From positions 10,230,001 through 10,294,000 of the forward strand of contig NC_026657.2 of NCBI RefSeq assembly GCF_000004075.3: a DNA stretch of 64,000 bases. The letters are read 5' to 3'. Shown here piece after piece: positions 1 through 17,028 of this stretch. Below the pieces are notes generated by a model. The model saw nothing but the letters and a program-made list of their open reading frames with translations. It ran no database searches and had not been told where the DNA came from. The DNA is from Cucumis sativus. Taxonomy: Eukaryota > Streptophyta > Magnoliopsida > Cucurbitales > Cucurbitaceae. Each line of letters opens with the position of its first letter. Within the stretch, counting starts at the first letter, position 1. A program made the translations under genes and the position numbers.

Positions 1-2489
1 ATTGTACCACTTACAATTGAATTCCTAACAATTTTCAATAGAATCATTCCACAAATAGAATAAGTCAGCCATGTGCCCAACTAATTTATCATTAGAAAAT
101 AATCAAACAAACTCTAATGATATGACTTGTATATAAAACTTCAATTATATATATGTATATATATAAACAGAAGAATGTGGGTGGTAAATTAATGGTTACT
201 TTTAGAGAGAATGTTGACTAAGCATCAAAGGGTGATCTTCAAAGGAGATTGAGAAATAATAAAGAAAACAAATATAATGTAAAAAGGTGTAGAGTGAGGC
301 CATAGCTTTCTGCATCTAGCCATTCATTCTTCTGACTTTGTACTATATACTCTTTCTTTGCAATAATTATTTTTATATGTTTACATATTTTCTATGTGTA
401 TGGGTTATAAACACTTCTTTACAACTTTATCAAAAAAAAGAAAAAAGAAAAAAAAAGGTCCATGGCCTATAATGGTACATATATGGGTAAGGACACGATA
501 TACTACTCTATACCCACTTTATATAGTAATCAATCGAAGATTAAATGTAGATTAATTGAAAATGAATGAATATTTGCCACATATATATATATATTCTATT
601 TATATGTGTTGTTAGGTCATTGGCTTGATTTCAAGATAAATTCTTTAAAGTGGTATCTAGTTAGTTAACACTTGATGTGATGACCATTTACGACGGCCTC
701 TCACGATAATTATTTGTGTTTTTTAAGATTATGTCTATAAACACTACTTTAATTCATTGGGTTATGTTTACCAAACTAATTAAGTCTACCGTTGAAAACT
801 AAAAGAGATATATGTTTTTTTTCAAAAAACTCATTATTTTTTAGAATTGGATAAAAATTAATGTTTCTAACTTAGCTATTCATAGTGTTTGGTGTCTATG
901 ATATATATAAATAAGTGTTCTCAAAATAAAATAAATTTTTAAAAGATGTTTACAATTTTCTTTTGTTTTTTTAAAATGGATGGAAAAGATAAAAATTATG
1001 GATAAGAAAGGGTGAGAAATCAAATATAATTTTTGAGAAGATGTGATCTTAAGTTACTAATTTACTGAAAAAAAACTTAAACTAATTAGTAAAAGTAAAT
1101 TTAATTGGAGAGTTATTACATCATCTTTGGATATAAATGGCTATGAAATAACACCCTAGTAAATTAGTAATGGATGAAAAGAGCTTAAACTAATAAGTGA
1201 GGATAAATTTAATTATATGAGGTAATAGATAACTAAAACAGGTGGGAAAGGGAGGGGTTTATTTTAATTTATGATGGGAGAAAAAAGAGTGGAAGTAGAA
1301 GAAAAGAGGGAGAGAGTGGGAAACAGAAGACAGAGAAGTAGATTCCATGTTCCTATAGGAAGAGGAAGGGATAAAAGTAGGTTAGGAGAAAGAGACAGGT
1401 TTGTCCTTTGGAGTTTCCATAGGCTTAATTTCCCTTTTTATATGTATTAATTAACTATAATTCTTAATTAAGTTGATGTTAGTTTCCCTAAACTTTATAA
1501 ATAATCATTTAGTAATTAATATAAAAGTATACAATTGGTTGACATACTTTTCCGGGAATCTCTTTAGAAGCTGGTGGAGAATCCGCTAACGTAAGCTTTT
1601 TCAAAACTACTTTTTCTCCCCTTCTCATCCGAACTTTCTTCTTTAAATCAATTAACAGCTTTTTAAATATTTATAGTATCTTTTTGTTTATATATATATA
1701 TACTAACGAGTGCTCGGGTCAATTTATGCAAATAACATGAAGATAATCATACTTATTTTTTTAGGAATTTCTTTATAATCTATTTAACTTAGTATTAATT
1801 GTGTTGAAATTATGTTGGATCATCCCAAAATTTGAAAAGTGAAATATTAAATTGAGTAAAGAAAACAAATTTTAAAATTAGGGATGGTTGAAATTTTGTA
1901 AGATACGTCATATAGTTTAACTTATTATATATAATTAAAAGTGAGAGGTTGGTGCAAGTATCTTGTCTTGGGCCCTCTTTGCTCCTTCGACTCTCTTTGT
2001 TTGTTGTTTGTTGTTGAAGTTGACCTGTAAAAGTACTTCCAAGCCAAGTATATTTCAATTGCTAATTCTCACTTGGGAGAGTGCATGGACACACTAAACT
2101 TGAGATAAGGGTTATTAGATAACAGTTTCATTTTTCTGAAATTTATACTTGTTCCTTTCCAACTTTTTAAATACACTTCTCACCTTTATTAAATTAAAAA
2201 CAAAACACTTTAATTTCTTAACTGATTCTAAAAAAGTGAGTTGAATATTTCTTAAGCTTGGTTTTTTAAAACTTTATAACAAAACTTGAAAAGTAGTGCT
2301 CACAAGGTTTAATTTCCAAAAAAACAAAAGGGTTGTCAGTTTTTACAATTTTTTCTTTTTGTTTTTCCATATCAGTTCAAGTAAAGAGAAAGAATTGGCT
2401 AAATTAAAATCTTGTCTTTGTATAAGCTCATGAAATTTGAACCCCCGGTCAGGGATCTCATATAAATGTTGAAGTTAGAGATTCATGGT
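1..2489. other. AT-rich intergenic DNA
   Basis: No supportable gene is visible. The stretch is AT-rich with short TA runs (near 150, 580 and 1690) and a purine-rich patch at about 1260-1400. Short open frames here have no recognisable protein features. The last few hundred bases probably hold the 3' UTR of the helicase gene on the minus strand. Confidence 0.6.
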
Positions 2490-5400
2490 CTAAACAACCA
2501 CCTCCTCACAGATAAAGAGCAGTTCATTTTCAAATTTTTGCAAAACAAACCTCTCTTCTGATGTTATAAGATTAGTAACCACACATTTCTCCTCAGAAAA
2601 TGGTTTCCTACCTGTCCGTCCAGCTCGATGAAGATAGTCAATAGCACATCGAGGCAGATCGAAGTTGTATATATGGGTTGTTTCAGGCAAATCAATTCCC
2701 CTGGCCACTATGTCAGTTGCTACAATAAGATAACTTCCTCCTTGTCTCAGTTCCTGCATTCAAAACAATCAACAATTCAAATAAAAAATGTGTTGATGAC
2801 TCAGTTTCAACCGAAAGTCCAACTCGAGTTCTTCCGAGTCTAACATTCTTGTGACAAAAAGTCAAGAATACCGTGGTTTGGATTGATTCATTGTTAGGCA
2901 GAAAATAGTGGGTGAAAAGTAATGGTATCCAGTGGTTCGGTAAAGAATGAGATTTTTTTAATCCCATGTTCATTTAAACTTTTCGATAAATAGAGACGAA
3001 GAATGAAAACAGGGCAGGGTCTATGTGGAAATCCTAGTATAGGGAGAAAAACCACAGTATAGATGTTTCTTGTTATTTTCTAATACTAATAGAGGAAATA
3101 TTTATAGACAATAAGAGCCTAATAAAAAAAATAAAAAATTAGGGCAAAGTAAATCTGCCCATTATTTCTAACAAAACTAATTGGGACAGGGTTGTCAGGC
3201 GAGATATCACATCCCAGTTAGCTGATCTCACAGCAGTGTTAACACCCTACTTGGTTAATGGTTGGCAAAAGATTGCATACAAAGCTTACCGACAGGGAAG
3301 AAGCTCGTAAATTGTAATTCACATCTTCCTCGAGAAGAATGACGTCAGAACAACCACCATATGAGGCCTTCAAGAAATCAATCATCAAGGTTGTTGGTGG
3401 AATCTTTCCGGCCTTCTTTGACTTCTCTGACTGCAAATCCAGTGTAACAGAATCAGACAAGTTACAATTCTTCAATTCTTTTGCAACTATTTGAACGGAT
3501 TGGCTTCCTAGAACTAGATTTTCCTGAAATCCAGAGTTCCAGACCTAAAAATGTGAACCTAAGGGCTTAGATATGCAGCCACGGCCATGCTTGTAGCATG
3601 TCCAGTTTTGCAATTGTTATGGAATTGAAAAATAAAGATAAATAGAAAAGCATAAACAATAAAGAAAGAAACAACACAAAGATTTACATTATAGGTCCAT
3701 GGGCAGAGGGGAATAGTTTACTATTTGAGAGAAATAGTTTAAATTACATAGTAGTAGTGGCGCCTTTAAATTTAGAGAGGTTATGTAGAATACTTCTCTA
3801 AACATCATTATGGTCAAAAGTGTAAATGGCCATTTCCACCGCTAGATAACAGATTCAAAGATTCAAAGTGTTGATAAAACGTTTTCTCTATTTTTAATTT
3901 TCAAGGGCAGTATAATCAATTAGATTAGAGGCTTAGAGCATTCAATTCATTGATGATCCGTAGCAAGCAAATATAATTTGGCGTAGTATAGCTCAATTTT
4001 CTTTCAAATAGTAAACCATGAAGAATCTAAAAGCTTCAATAGAAAAAAGCTGTTAGAACATTTTACTTATTTACTTGGTCATTCATCTAAAAGCTTCAAT
4101 CAACACAAACCTGCTCACTGACAAAAATGATTGCAGACTGAGGAATATCTGTTAGTAACAAGGTCAGGAGGGTTTGATGCTTTTTGTTCTTCTCACATGT
4201 CTGTCAAAGTCAAGCAAACGATAATACTTCAGCAAGTAAAATCAAAACTATTAGAAAAAAGAAATTCAATGTGCAGTGAGATGGATGGCTGAGAATACTC
4301 CTGAATGGACAATAAAATTTACCACAAATCTATGCAGTAAACATGATGGCATGGGCTGAGTTGAGTTAATATGAATATGAACAACAGTACTCTGCAAGAG
4401 GAAGAGAGGGAAAGTTTTATCAAGCTAATGAAATTAATAGCTGAATTGCATCACAAATTGGAAATAACCAAAAAGAATTCCATATACCTTGGTCCACTTC
4501 TGCTGTATACAATCATGAAGAAAATGCCTATGCTGCGGAATTGATGCACTTGCAAAAATCGTCTGACGGTTACTGAATGAAGAATATGACGTCAATAGTT
4601 TTTTTAGGGAACTAACTTGCTTTGAGGAACTAAACATGAAATCAACCTGACAAACAAACGAGAAAAATGATGTGAAGACCTTTAAATAAAAGTCTATAAC
4701 AAGCTTACTACAGCATTTTTAGGATGCTTATTTATATCTTTATTTACTTTCAAGACATCTGAATTATAATCTAAGCATGTGGAATGATACATCAATGTTT
4801 AACAAGCTGTTTTGGTGGCTGCAAACCTGTAAGAATATTGCTCAATGGCATAACAAATTTTACGAGCTGTCCAGAAAGTATGTGCCAAGAAGCTAGTGAA
4901 AAACAAAATTTCTTTTCAAGTACCTCATCAATTACCAGCACATTCAATGAACCAAGGTCAAGAAATTGTCTCTCTACCATTTGGCACAAGCTTCCTACAG
5001 TCGCCACCAGTATTTCAGGGGGATCTGCCTACAAATTTTCATAACTCAAAGTTATAATATGGATGAGGAGTTTCTTCTACTAATCACAACCCAAGAATGT
5101 AGCAAGAAGATGGAAAAAACAACAATCAGATGTCATCGGTGAAACTTTAGAAACTCAAAACGAAGTTGGCTATGGCAATGCATTGTTTTGTCTATACATG
5201 TTAGTGTTTGGGTCCAATTGCATACACCTCAACTACTCTCACAAGACAACTATCTAACCCTACTATGCTTGGTTGCCAAAAAAAACTCGAAGGATATAAC
5301 CCCTTGGTAGGTAGCCACCATAGCCTGTAGCCATCCCTCTAAGCATTTAACAATTTACAGTGGCCTTGTTGACCACTAGTTCAGTTCATGACAATGCAAC

Positions 5401-6503
5401 TATAAGCCGTCAAAACATAGATTCTAAACATGCAATTAGAAGTATCGAACACCATCTAACCCAAAACCCTTCTCCAGTTTTTTGACAACATCACATAAAA
5501 GCCATTGAGTGTACTTAAAGAAGAGGAACAGATGCAGCACCTTTAACCAAGTCTTGTGTCTTCTCAACAAGCCTCCATCTAAAAGAGCCATGACAACATA
5601 AGAATTTAGCCCATCTTCAGATGCAGCAGGCTTGGCGGCTAACATCCTAGCAACTTTTGTAACCTGAGTTCCATTCCACCAGGTAAAAAACAAGATTACC
5701 ATAAAAAAAAACTAATTTCAGAACTACAAAAAGAAAAACAAGAACAGATGAAAGAAGAAAATACATAAAGTTCAAGCATAATCTGGAAGTTACAGAGTTC
5801 AATCTCACTTGCATTCCTAACTCCCGTGTGGGTACTACAATCAATGCTTGAACAGCTGATTTTTTAGCGTTGATTACAGAAAATATCAACAGCAAATATG
5901 TCAGTGTCTTCCCAGAACCTGTCTAAAAGGATAAGAGTAAGTAACGAACAGTACACAGAATTTCAAAATACCACACAAACAAACAACCAAAAGAGTCCAT
6001 TCTCCGAGTAGATTACTTTATATACATAGACTTGACCTGCGCATGAAGCACACAATCCCGACCCGAAAACAAAACTGGGAGAGCTTGCCTCTGCACATCA
6101 GTTGGGGCAACAAATCCAATTTCCTCAGTTCTACACCATTTAAGAAAGAAAATGGAAGGGGGAAAAAAAAAAAAACCCCATAAGACAAAATAATAAATTA
6201 AGAAGGAATTCAAAAGAATAGATGGAATATGTAGAGTTGCCTGCGCAGTATATGCTCGGGAACGTGTCCATTGCAGATTTCCCGGAGAGTGGAAGCCTCG
6301 AAATTGGATTCAGCTACGTTCTTTAAAGAAGAAGAGCTCAGAAGGGCTTGCAGAGGCCTAGATTTTGAGGTGGAGTAGATGGGTCCATTGGTATTGATAA
6401 AATTTGGTAATTGAAAGGATAAATGAACGGGAAAAGACCTTTCAGATGAGAGGAGCAGCCAAGGAGGAGGGAATTTGGTAGTGGGAAGAAAGGTTGCAGC
6501 CAT
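2490..6503 (-). CDS. RH58: DEAD-box ATP-dependent RNA helicase 58, chloroplastic
   Basis: RNA helicase predicted to act on RNA in the chloroplast. Ten exons (6241-6503, 6037-6130, 5809-5922, 5541-5663, 4924-5028, 4488-4646, 4323-4391, 4111-4200, 3290-3430, 2490-2753) give 473 residues, close to the Arabidopsis RH58 sequence as I recall it. The first ~70 residues look like a transit peptide. Visible motifs are the Q motif (PTDVQRQALP), motif I TGSGKT (120-125), PTRELG, motif II DEVD (232-235, not DEAD), SAS (266-268), ARGIDLP and HRAGRTGR (428-435). The start is the first ATG of the frame, at 6503; the open frame extends slightly upstream without an ATG. Intron 1 has a GC donor (AG|GCAACT), the only choice that keeps the frame. 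Family identity is strong; the exact RNA substrate cannot be read from sequence. Confidence 0.93.
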
Positions 6504-6972
6504 TGGAATTGGAGTGAGCTCGCGCAATATTGGATAGGTTCAAAAAGGGGGGAAGGGAAAATGGCGAGAGAGTCTACTGGAGCTGAGAGGAAGAGGGAAG
6601 AAGGGGTGTAATAGAGAAATCGCGGGCGCCGGTTGTGAAGTTGCCGATGCGAACCTAACCGCCTAAAGTTCGAAGTTCGAAGAAGGATAAGGCTTAAAGT
6701 TGGTTAAAACTTTAAAATTAAATATGGTTTCAAAAGTTTTAATTTTATTTCTTTTATTTTTTTGGTCTAAAATCTTTCAAAATTTCAATTTTTATAAATG
6801 TTTAGTGATACAAACATTTTGAATTTTATTTTACGTTTTCAATGTGTAGGGGTAAGTTCGAAAGTTCATACATCCCAAACTTCAAACTCTAATTTGTAAT
6901 CTTGAATTTTGACGATGATGTTTTGTATGAAATTAACTTCTTTTGTAAACTTTTGTTGAAGTTTATGACTTT
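6504..6972. other. RH58 promoter side and spacer
   Basis: This holds the 5' flank of the helicase gene (GC-richer up to about 6670), then AT-rich spacer up to the solo LTR. No further gene is visible. Confidence 0.5.
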
Positions 6973-6977
6973 ATAAT

Positions 6978-8918
6978 TGTTGGAATTTTTTGTCCTAAAA
7001 CTCGTAGTTTGTAAATCATATTCTATTCAATAAAGTTGTTATTGAGAAATTAAATATTATAATCTTAAATCCAATAAATCAAGTTCCAAGGCTATTTTTT
7101 GAATAAACTTGAACTTTATGTGTAAACATAAACGTGGATCAAGTTCGAGTATATAGCCTAAATAGTCTATAGTATATGAAATAAAGGTTGGGCGCCTTAT
7201 TTAGAGAAACTATGGATGCGGCCCACTTTGTAGTACAAACGAGGTGATCCTAATCGTTCATGTAGAGACATGAAAGTGGGGGCATCCTATGTAAAATGTT
7301 TACATAAGACTGAACCATGAATTAGTCATTTTTACGTTATAACACCGTTTACTGTTTAAAACTGACTATCTCAATTATTGATGACCTAGGTAACTTAGTC
7401 TTAATCCTGAGTTAACTATGAACTCCTGTTCATACGAGATTATCCTTAGATCTGCATAGGTGAGGGCAGCTCATCAGCGTTGGCCCAATAAGCCTCCCAT
7501 TTCAGGGGTAAGATCGGGTGGATAGCTGGGAACATAGGGTACAAGATGGAATTCACTCCTACCCGCTTTAGGGTTAGTAGATAGGTTGCTCTCTTAAGCA
7601 CTGAATCCAAGTCTTGAACAAGGGGCCCCACCCTCTCATTGGCCCGAGAGGGATTAAGTTTATAGGTTGAACCTTAAACCAATTGTTCAATAGTGGATTA
7701 GTGGGACTTAAGGAGCAAGATGTAATCTTGGGGGTAAAACGGTATTTTGACCCAGCCAAGGTTACGAGCAACCTGTGAAGGATTAACTTACTGATTATGG
7801 TTTTATCAAATGGACACAAATATATCTATAGTGAGGGGAGTGCAACTACGGGACTTTAGTGGAATGACCCGTTAGTTAACGAATGTTGATTAACTCGGTT
7901 TAAAAGAGTTTAGCTAGTTAATCTTGAATCGTTGGAGCCCATGATCTATAGGTCCATTAGGTTCCTCTGCTAGCTCATATGGATTAAACTTAGAACAGTG
8001 TGATGAAATAAGTCGAATTGTTCGAATTGGGAGAAGAAAGGAAAACCGACATATACAGTGATATAATCGTCGGTCTTCTAATTAGAAATAGAGCTTTATG
8101 TTTTACATACTATAAGTATGAATGCGGATTCATACTAAGAAGCTCGGAATTGGTCAAAAATAGTAAAAAGTCAAAATGTTGACTTTTGACTTTGAAAAGT
8201 CAAACTTTGACCGGCCTTATATTCAAATGTGATTTGAATTTTGGAAAAATGAATGCGGATTCATGCTCGGGAGGTTGGAATTAGTCAAGACGGACAAAAT
8301 GGTAAAAAGTCAAAATATTGACTTTTGACTTAGAAAAGTCAAAGTTTGACTTTTGACTAGAAAAATCTAATGACCATTTTACCCTTGGACTAAGTTAGTG
8401 GGAAAATCCAACATTTTGTTGGATAATCCCACTAACTCTTAGTGGGATATGTGGCTATATGAGATATAGACACCTAGCCCACTAAGTTCCACTAATTGTT
8501 AGTGGAACATTCAATTAGTGGAACATTAGGTGTTGAGATTTGGCAAATGAATTGCATGCATTTTTGCATGTAATTAGGCTATAAATAGAGATGTTTTCAA
8601 ATGTTGAAGGACTTTTGCCTCTTTTATCATTTTCATAATCTCAACAAAAGAAAAAAGAAAGCTTCCAATCTCATTTTATCTCCATTACTTTCTACACCAA
8701 AATTGGGTCCCACAACCCGGTTCTTTGTCTAGAGGATAGCAGTTGAGTACTAGTGGTGGTCTCGGGTAGAATTGGTAAGAAGACATCAAACCTTTTGTAA
8801 GCTTCAAAGGTAATACTTCTTAAAACCCTAATTTGATTAGTTTATGGTTACATGTTAATTGTGGCAATTAGGGTAGAAATTCGATTCTTTTTCCGCTGTG
8901 CATGACTTAGTTCTATCA
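6978..8918. mobile_element. Solo LTR of an LTR retrotransposon (fossil)
   Basis: A 1,941-bp block begins TGTTGG and ends TATCA (TG...CA) and is flanked by the same 5 bp, ATAAT, at 6973-6977 and 8919-8923. No gag or pol sequence and no second LTR lies beside it, so it fits a solo LTR left by recombination between the two LTRs. In the + orientation a TATA box (TATAAATA, 8580-8587) sits in the 3' part, as in an LTR promoter. The family is probably Ty1/copia from the general style of the ends, but this is not proven. The identical target duplication suggests moderate or recent age; with one LTR no divergence date is possible. Confidence 0.75.
8120..8356. repeat. Diverged direct repeat inside the solo LTR
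   Basis: Two copies of a segment of about 95-105 bp lie at 8120-8213 and 8251-8356. Both begin GAATGCGGATTCAT and end in alternating GTCAAA/TTGACTTTTGAC words. The duplication lies within the LTR's U3-like part and gives clustered TTGAC cores. Confidence 0.7.
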
Positions 8919-8923
8919 ATAAT

Positions 8924-10364
8924 CTACTCTAAAGTGTCTAGAATTATGTAATATAGTTATGCACTCGCTTAGCTAATCGAGTAATTTTTCCTGTTTGAAA
9001 TTTCTTATTAGCTAATCGAGTGGTCTTCCCTCTTTGAAACTTCTTATTGACATTTCTCATCAGGATGTATGTACTATTCATACATTTCAAATTTGCTAAA
9101 GCTCTGAACTATATAGTACTTACTACCGGTGCCACGGAGAGATGTTTTTAGATCTTGCATAGAAAACTCTCTTACTTTATAGTAATTTGTAATACATATT
9201 GGTTTTACATACCATCAAATTTATATATGGTTAATAACCGCTTTGTATTGTACGTGGAATTCCTAATTCAAATTGAAATGTACGTGATATTCTCTTATTC
9301 ATTTTTGTTTAGGAGGAATTTCATATTTCATATTTCCTTTTTATTATATTTTATATATAATATTAAACACATTAAATTTAGCGGGTGAAGGTTCAAGTCG
9401 GGGCATGAATACCCTCTCCTTCATCCTCGACAGATGACCCTATAAAATCTCTACTTTGACCGAATTATAAATTTTCCTACTCAAATAAATATTAAAAGTA
9501 TAAATAATTTTGGGAAATTATTAGATATATATAAAAAAAACACCAAATTATTAACAAAATATAATAAAATTTTAAATTTTATTAGTGATAGACATTAATT
9601 AATCAATAAACTTTTACTGGGTTTATTAGTGATAAAATATAAAATTTGTTATATTCTGTAAATAAGTTTATTCAAAAATAATTTAATAATTTTCAAGTAC
9701 AAGAAAACGAGGTGAATGAGTATTACCTTTACCATAGGAGTAGAGATGGAGAATTTGAATTACAAATTTAGTGGTTAGAAAGTGTTGTTTGTGAGAAATA
9801 ATAGAAATTTGAGTTTGGAAGAAGCAAATCCAACTCGAAGAGTGAAGTTAGGTTCATTTCTACCGATATTGAGAAGTAAAATTTTTCTTAGAGGAATCCA
9901 TGGTCAATATTGGAGCTTAATATTACCCGCACAACAATTGAGCATAGGTGCGTGCGTGAAGAACACCCAAATAATACATTGATTTCCAATAAACAATAGA
10001 AAATATATATATTTCCAAAAATATTGTAGATATTTATATATGGAATCTTCCATAAATTATATACACTGCGAGGAGGAAGAGAGTTGAGCATGTGAATACA
10101 GTCGAAGATGAAGTGGACAATTCAGCAATGGACGAAACGAAGGCAATCCTTAGAATATTCTGTCGATTCGTAATTTGATTGATATCAAACGAGAGGGCTT
10201 AAATCTTTGATGGGCTTTTCCATTGATCGCCATTCACATAATTGGTGGTTGAAATTCATTCAGCAAAGATAACTTTTTCCCAATCCTTACTTCCAACTCT
10301 CATGCACTCCATGTGAAAACACGCCTTTCTCAATTACGTAACTTTCCATTCTCCATTTCTCACA
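8924..10364. other. Intergenic DNA upstream of AGPase large subunit
   Basis: No gene is supported. The region contains AT-rich sequence, a GGTTCAAGTC word near 9390 that resembles a tRNA B-box but has no convincing tRNA around it, and presumably the AGPase promoter and 5' UTR (about 10200-10364). Confidence 0.5.
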
Positions 10365-14393
<4,029 letters not shown>

Positions 14394-17028
14394 TAAAACA
14401 TGTTTGCCAATCGTTCATTGATTTGCATTATTTCTTTAGTTATTTTTAATTTTCTGTATCACATAAAATAAGAAAGCAGAGGATGTAAGCTAACAGCCAA
14501 ATATATCTATGGATGTCATTCTTCAACGCAACGACTATCCCAAGTATGTTTTTATTTGGCCAACTTGCTTTGAAGGAAAAAAAACCATTTTTTTCTCGTG
14601 TCATCATCCTTAGGTCCTAAAGGACCATTGCTTTAGTGCACTTCCAGCATCAGAAAATACAAGTCTAAACAACTAGCTCATAAAAAAATGTATACTCAGT
14701 TGGTTGTCCATTTGATTTTTGAATATTAAGCTTATAAAAACTATTTTCATCCATTAATTTATATGTTTAGAAATTGATTAAGAATTTTAATGTTTATATA
14801 GGAAACATGAAAACAATAATCTAATGCGTTTGGTTTTCAACATAACCGGTTAGAGTTATATGGTTGTCTAGGTTACTTGTAGTGTGTGGCTCATCAATTA
14901 AACCAAAGATCTACGATCCAAATATAGGTAGGTCATAAATGCTTTATAAAATTTAGCTAAGGCTCTCTGCTAGGCTATCAAATATCATTTGTAGTGTGGT
15001 TCATATCCTCTTCTTGTTAATTTTCAATACTGAAAATGTCCAGAATAATATGAATTCACAATAGTTAACGATCACCTCCGCAAGGATTTCACTTCGATTA
15101 TTTGTAGAATTCTAGAACAAATTATTGTGTTGAAGCTACATTTTTTTTCTGCCACAACAACCTTAACTCCCTAAATCAAAACCACAAAAATGAGTGGTTT
15201 TGTGAGATTATGTATAGCTCATCTTCTTGTCATTCCCCCCTAGTGCTAGAAATGGAATGAATCACCCATAGGGGGATGAATTTAGAAGGCTTGTTTTCTT
15301 AGTCCCACGTTTCAAAGGAATAATTTCACCATTTAATCATAAAATTCGTATGAGAGGGAAAAAAAAGAGGTTTATTTAGTGCTATCTGAACTGGCAGAAT
15401 AGTCAATTCAAAGAATCTTATCTAAAATTTAAATCTCTCCATCTCCAGCTATCCCTGTTGAATTAAAGGAAATAAGAAATAAAATTAAATGTAATTTGAA
15501 AAAGACATGGGCCAAAATTTTCAACTCCACCTTAGAAATAGACTAATTATGTTCGTGTTAAGAGGATGGCGTTGGGTAAGGGAAGTTGGCAAATTAGCAA
15601 TTACCATATCTATTTGGGGTTTTCAGTTTCAAACTTTGTCAATTCTCAGAGTCGTAGGGAGCCAACTAAAGAACTTATTCTCCATCCACCCTTTGATAAT
15701 TTTGTTGGGACTTTGGGGTGGGAAAAAGAATTTCTCGAAAAACATCAAAAGCTTCTGAGGTGGTGATGTTTGGTCAATTATTGAATTCTTGTTTCTATCT
15801 ATCGAGGAAATCTGTCTTATAATCCTACGCCCAAACACAAACACAAACTTCCAAACTTCGATACATTAGCTTCATTTAGTGGGCCAAACCACCCCTTGTT
15901 CCTTTTTTCAGCAAATTTTTCATTCTAAAAAAAATGATGATGATAACAAAACTATTTTGCTAAACAAGTCTCATGTGCGGCCGTTCGCGGCAAGATAAGC
16001 TCATAAAGGTCCAAACTTGATCACACGATCAAATTATGTCCCTGAAACTTAATTCAACTCCTTCTCCCACTGGCAAACGTAAGAAAGAATCCCAAGAAAT
16101 TGAATGAAAATCCAGTTCCAGCAGCCCATCTAACCATGAAAAAAATGAGAGGAAAAGAGTAAACACACCGCGTGAAATTCTGTCAAGACTCTGAAAACTA
16201 CACAGCTCGTCGAGCAAAGGGGAAGAGAGAGAACTGCTACTGAATCAGTCATCCATGATCCTTTTCCCTACCAAATATTTAGACTGTCAAGCAATGATGT
16301 TCAACTCATCGAGCAAGCTCGAGCCTTTACTTCCAGTTATTTTCTACTTCAGAGGTGAGAACTCGCATAGCTAATAACCATAAATGAAAGAAACTGCCGA
16401 GAAATAACCAGCTGTATCTTCTAGGTTCCTAGAAAAAGAATATAGGTAAGGTTACTAGTACAACACGGTCATCAAAATGGCTTAAATTTACAATCAGAGA
16501 GAAAGGAACAAACAAAGAATGCAATTTGATAGATTGCCTGTTACTTAGGTAGGTGACTGGTCAATTCACAGCATGAATCAGCTTTAGACAAGACGTAACA
16601 GACACCAACAGTATGAGAACATGTGTTAAAGATATGATAATTGGAATATTGATCTAATATGACATTAACAATAGAGCAGTTGAAGCAAGAGTTCAGAAGG
16701 AAGACAGAGTCATTCATATCATCATATGTTAGAAAATAGAAGAGAAGGAAGATCTTAATCTTAACAAAAAATGAAAGCAAGAACCAAAAATTGTATGCTT
16801 ATGTTAAAAAACAAAATAAAAAATCTAATAGCTTTTGAATGTGTGAAAATTTGACCATTTTAAACAAATCTCTTTGCTGCCTGATAAAAAGTGCCATTTC
16901 TAATAGTCCAACCGCACATTGAGCTTTTAGAAGATCGAAGCAATTGTAGAACACAGATATTAATAATGAACTAATTTTTTTACTTTTATCGGAAAATATA
17001 TAATGGGCTAAACAAGCTGATGGTTCCA
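14394..17028. other. Intergenic DNA between AGPase and TSC10
   Basis: This contains the AGPase 3' UTR and, near 16.2-17.0 kb, possibly the TSC10 3' UTR. Overlapping short open frames at about 15.5-15.8 kb run in several frames on both strands and carry no recognisable motif. I see no gene. Confidence 0.5.

Noticed and set aside
6504-6527. Upstream extension of RH58
   Set aside because: The open frame begins at a TTG, not an ATG. The ATG at 6503 is the first proper start.
9380-9400. tRNA B-box-like word GGTTCAAGTC
   Set aside because: No A-box at the right distance and no foldable tRNA around it.
15507-15844. Overlapping open frames on both strands
   Set aside because: They are open in three frames at once with no motif; the pattern fits chance in low-stop sequence.
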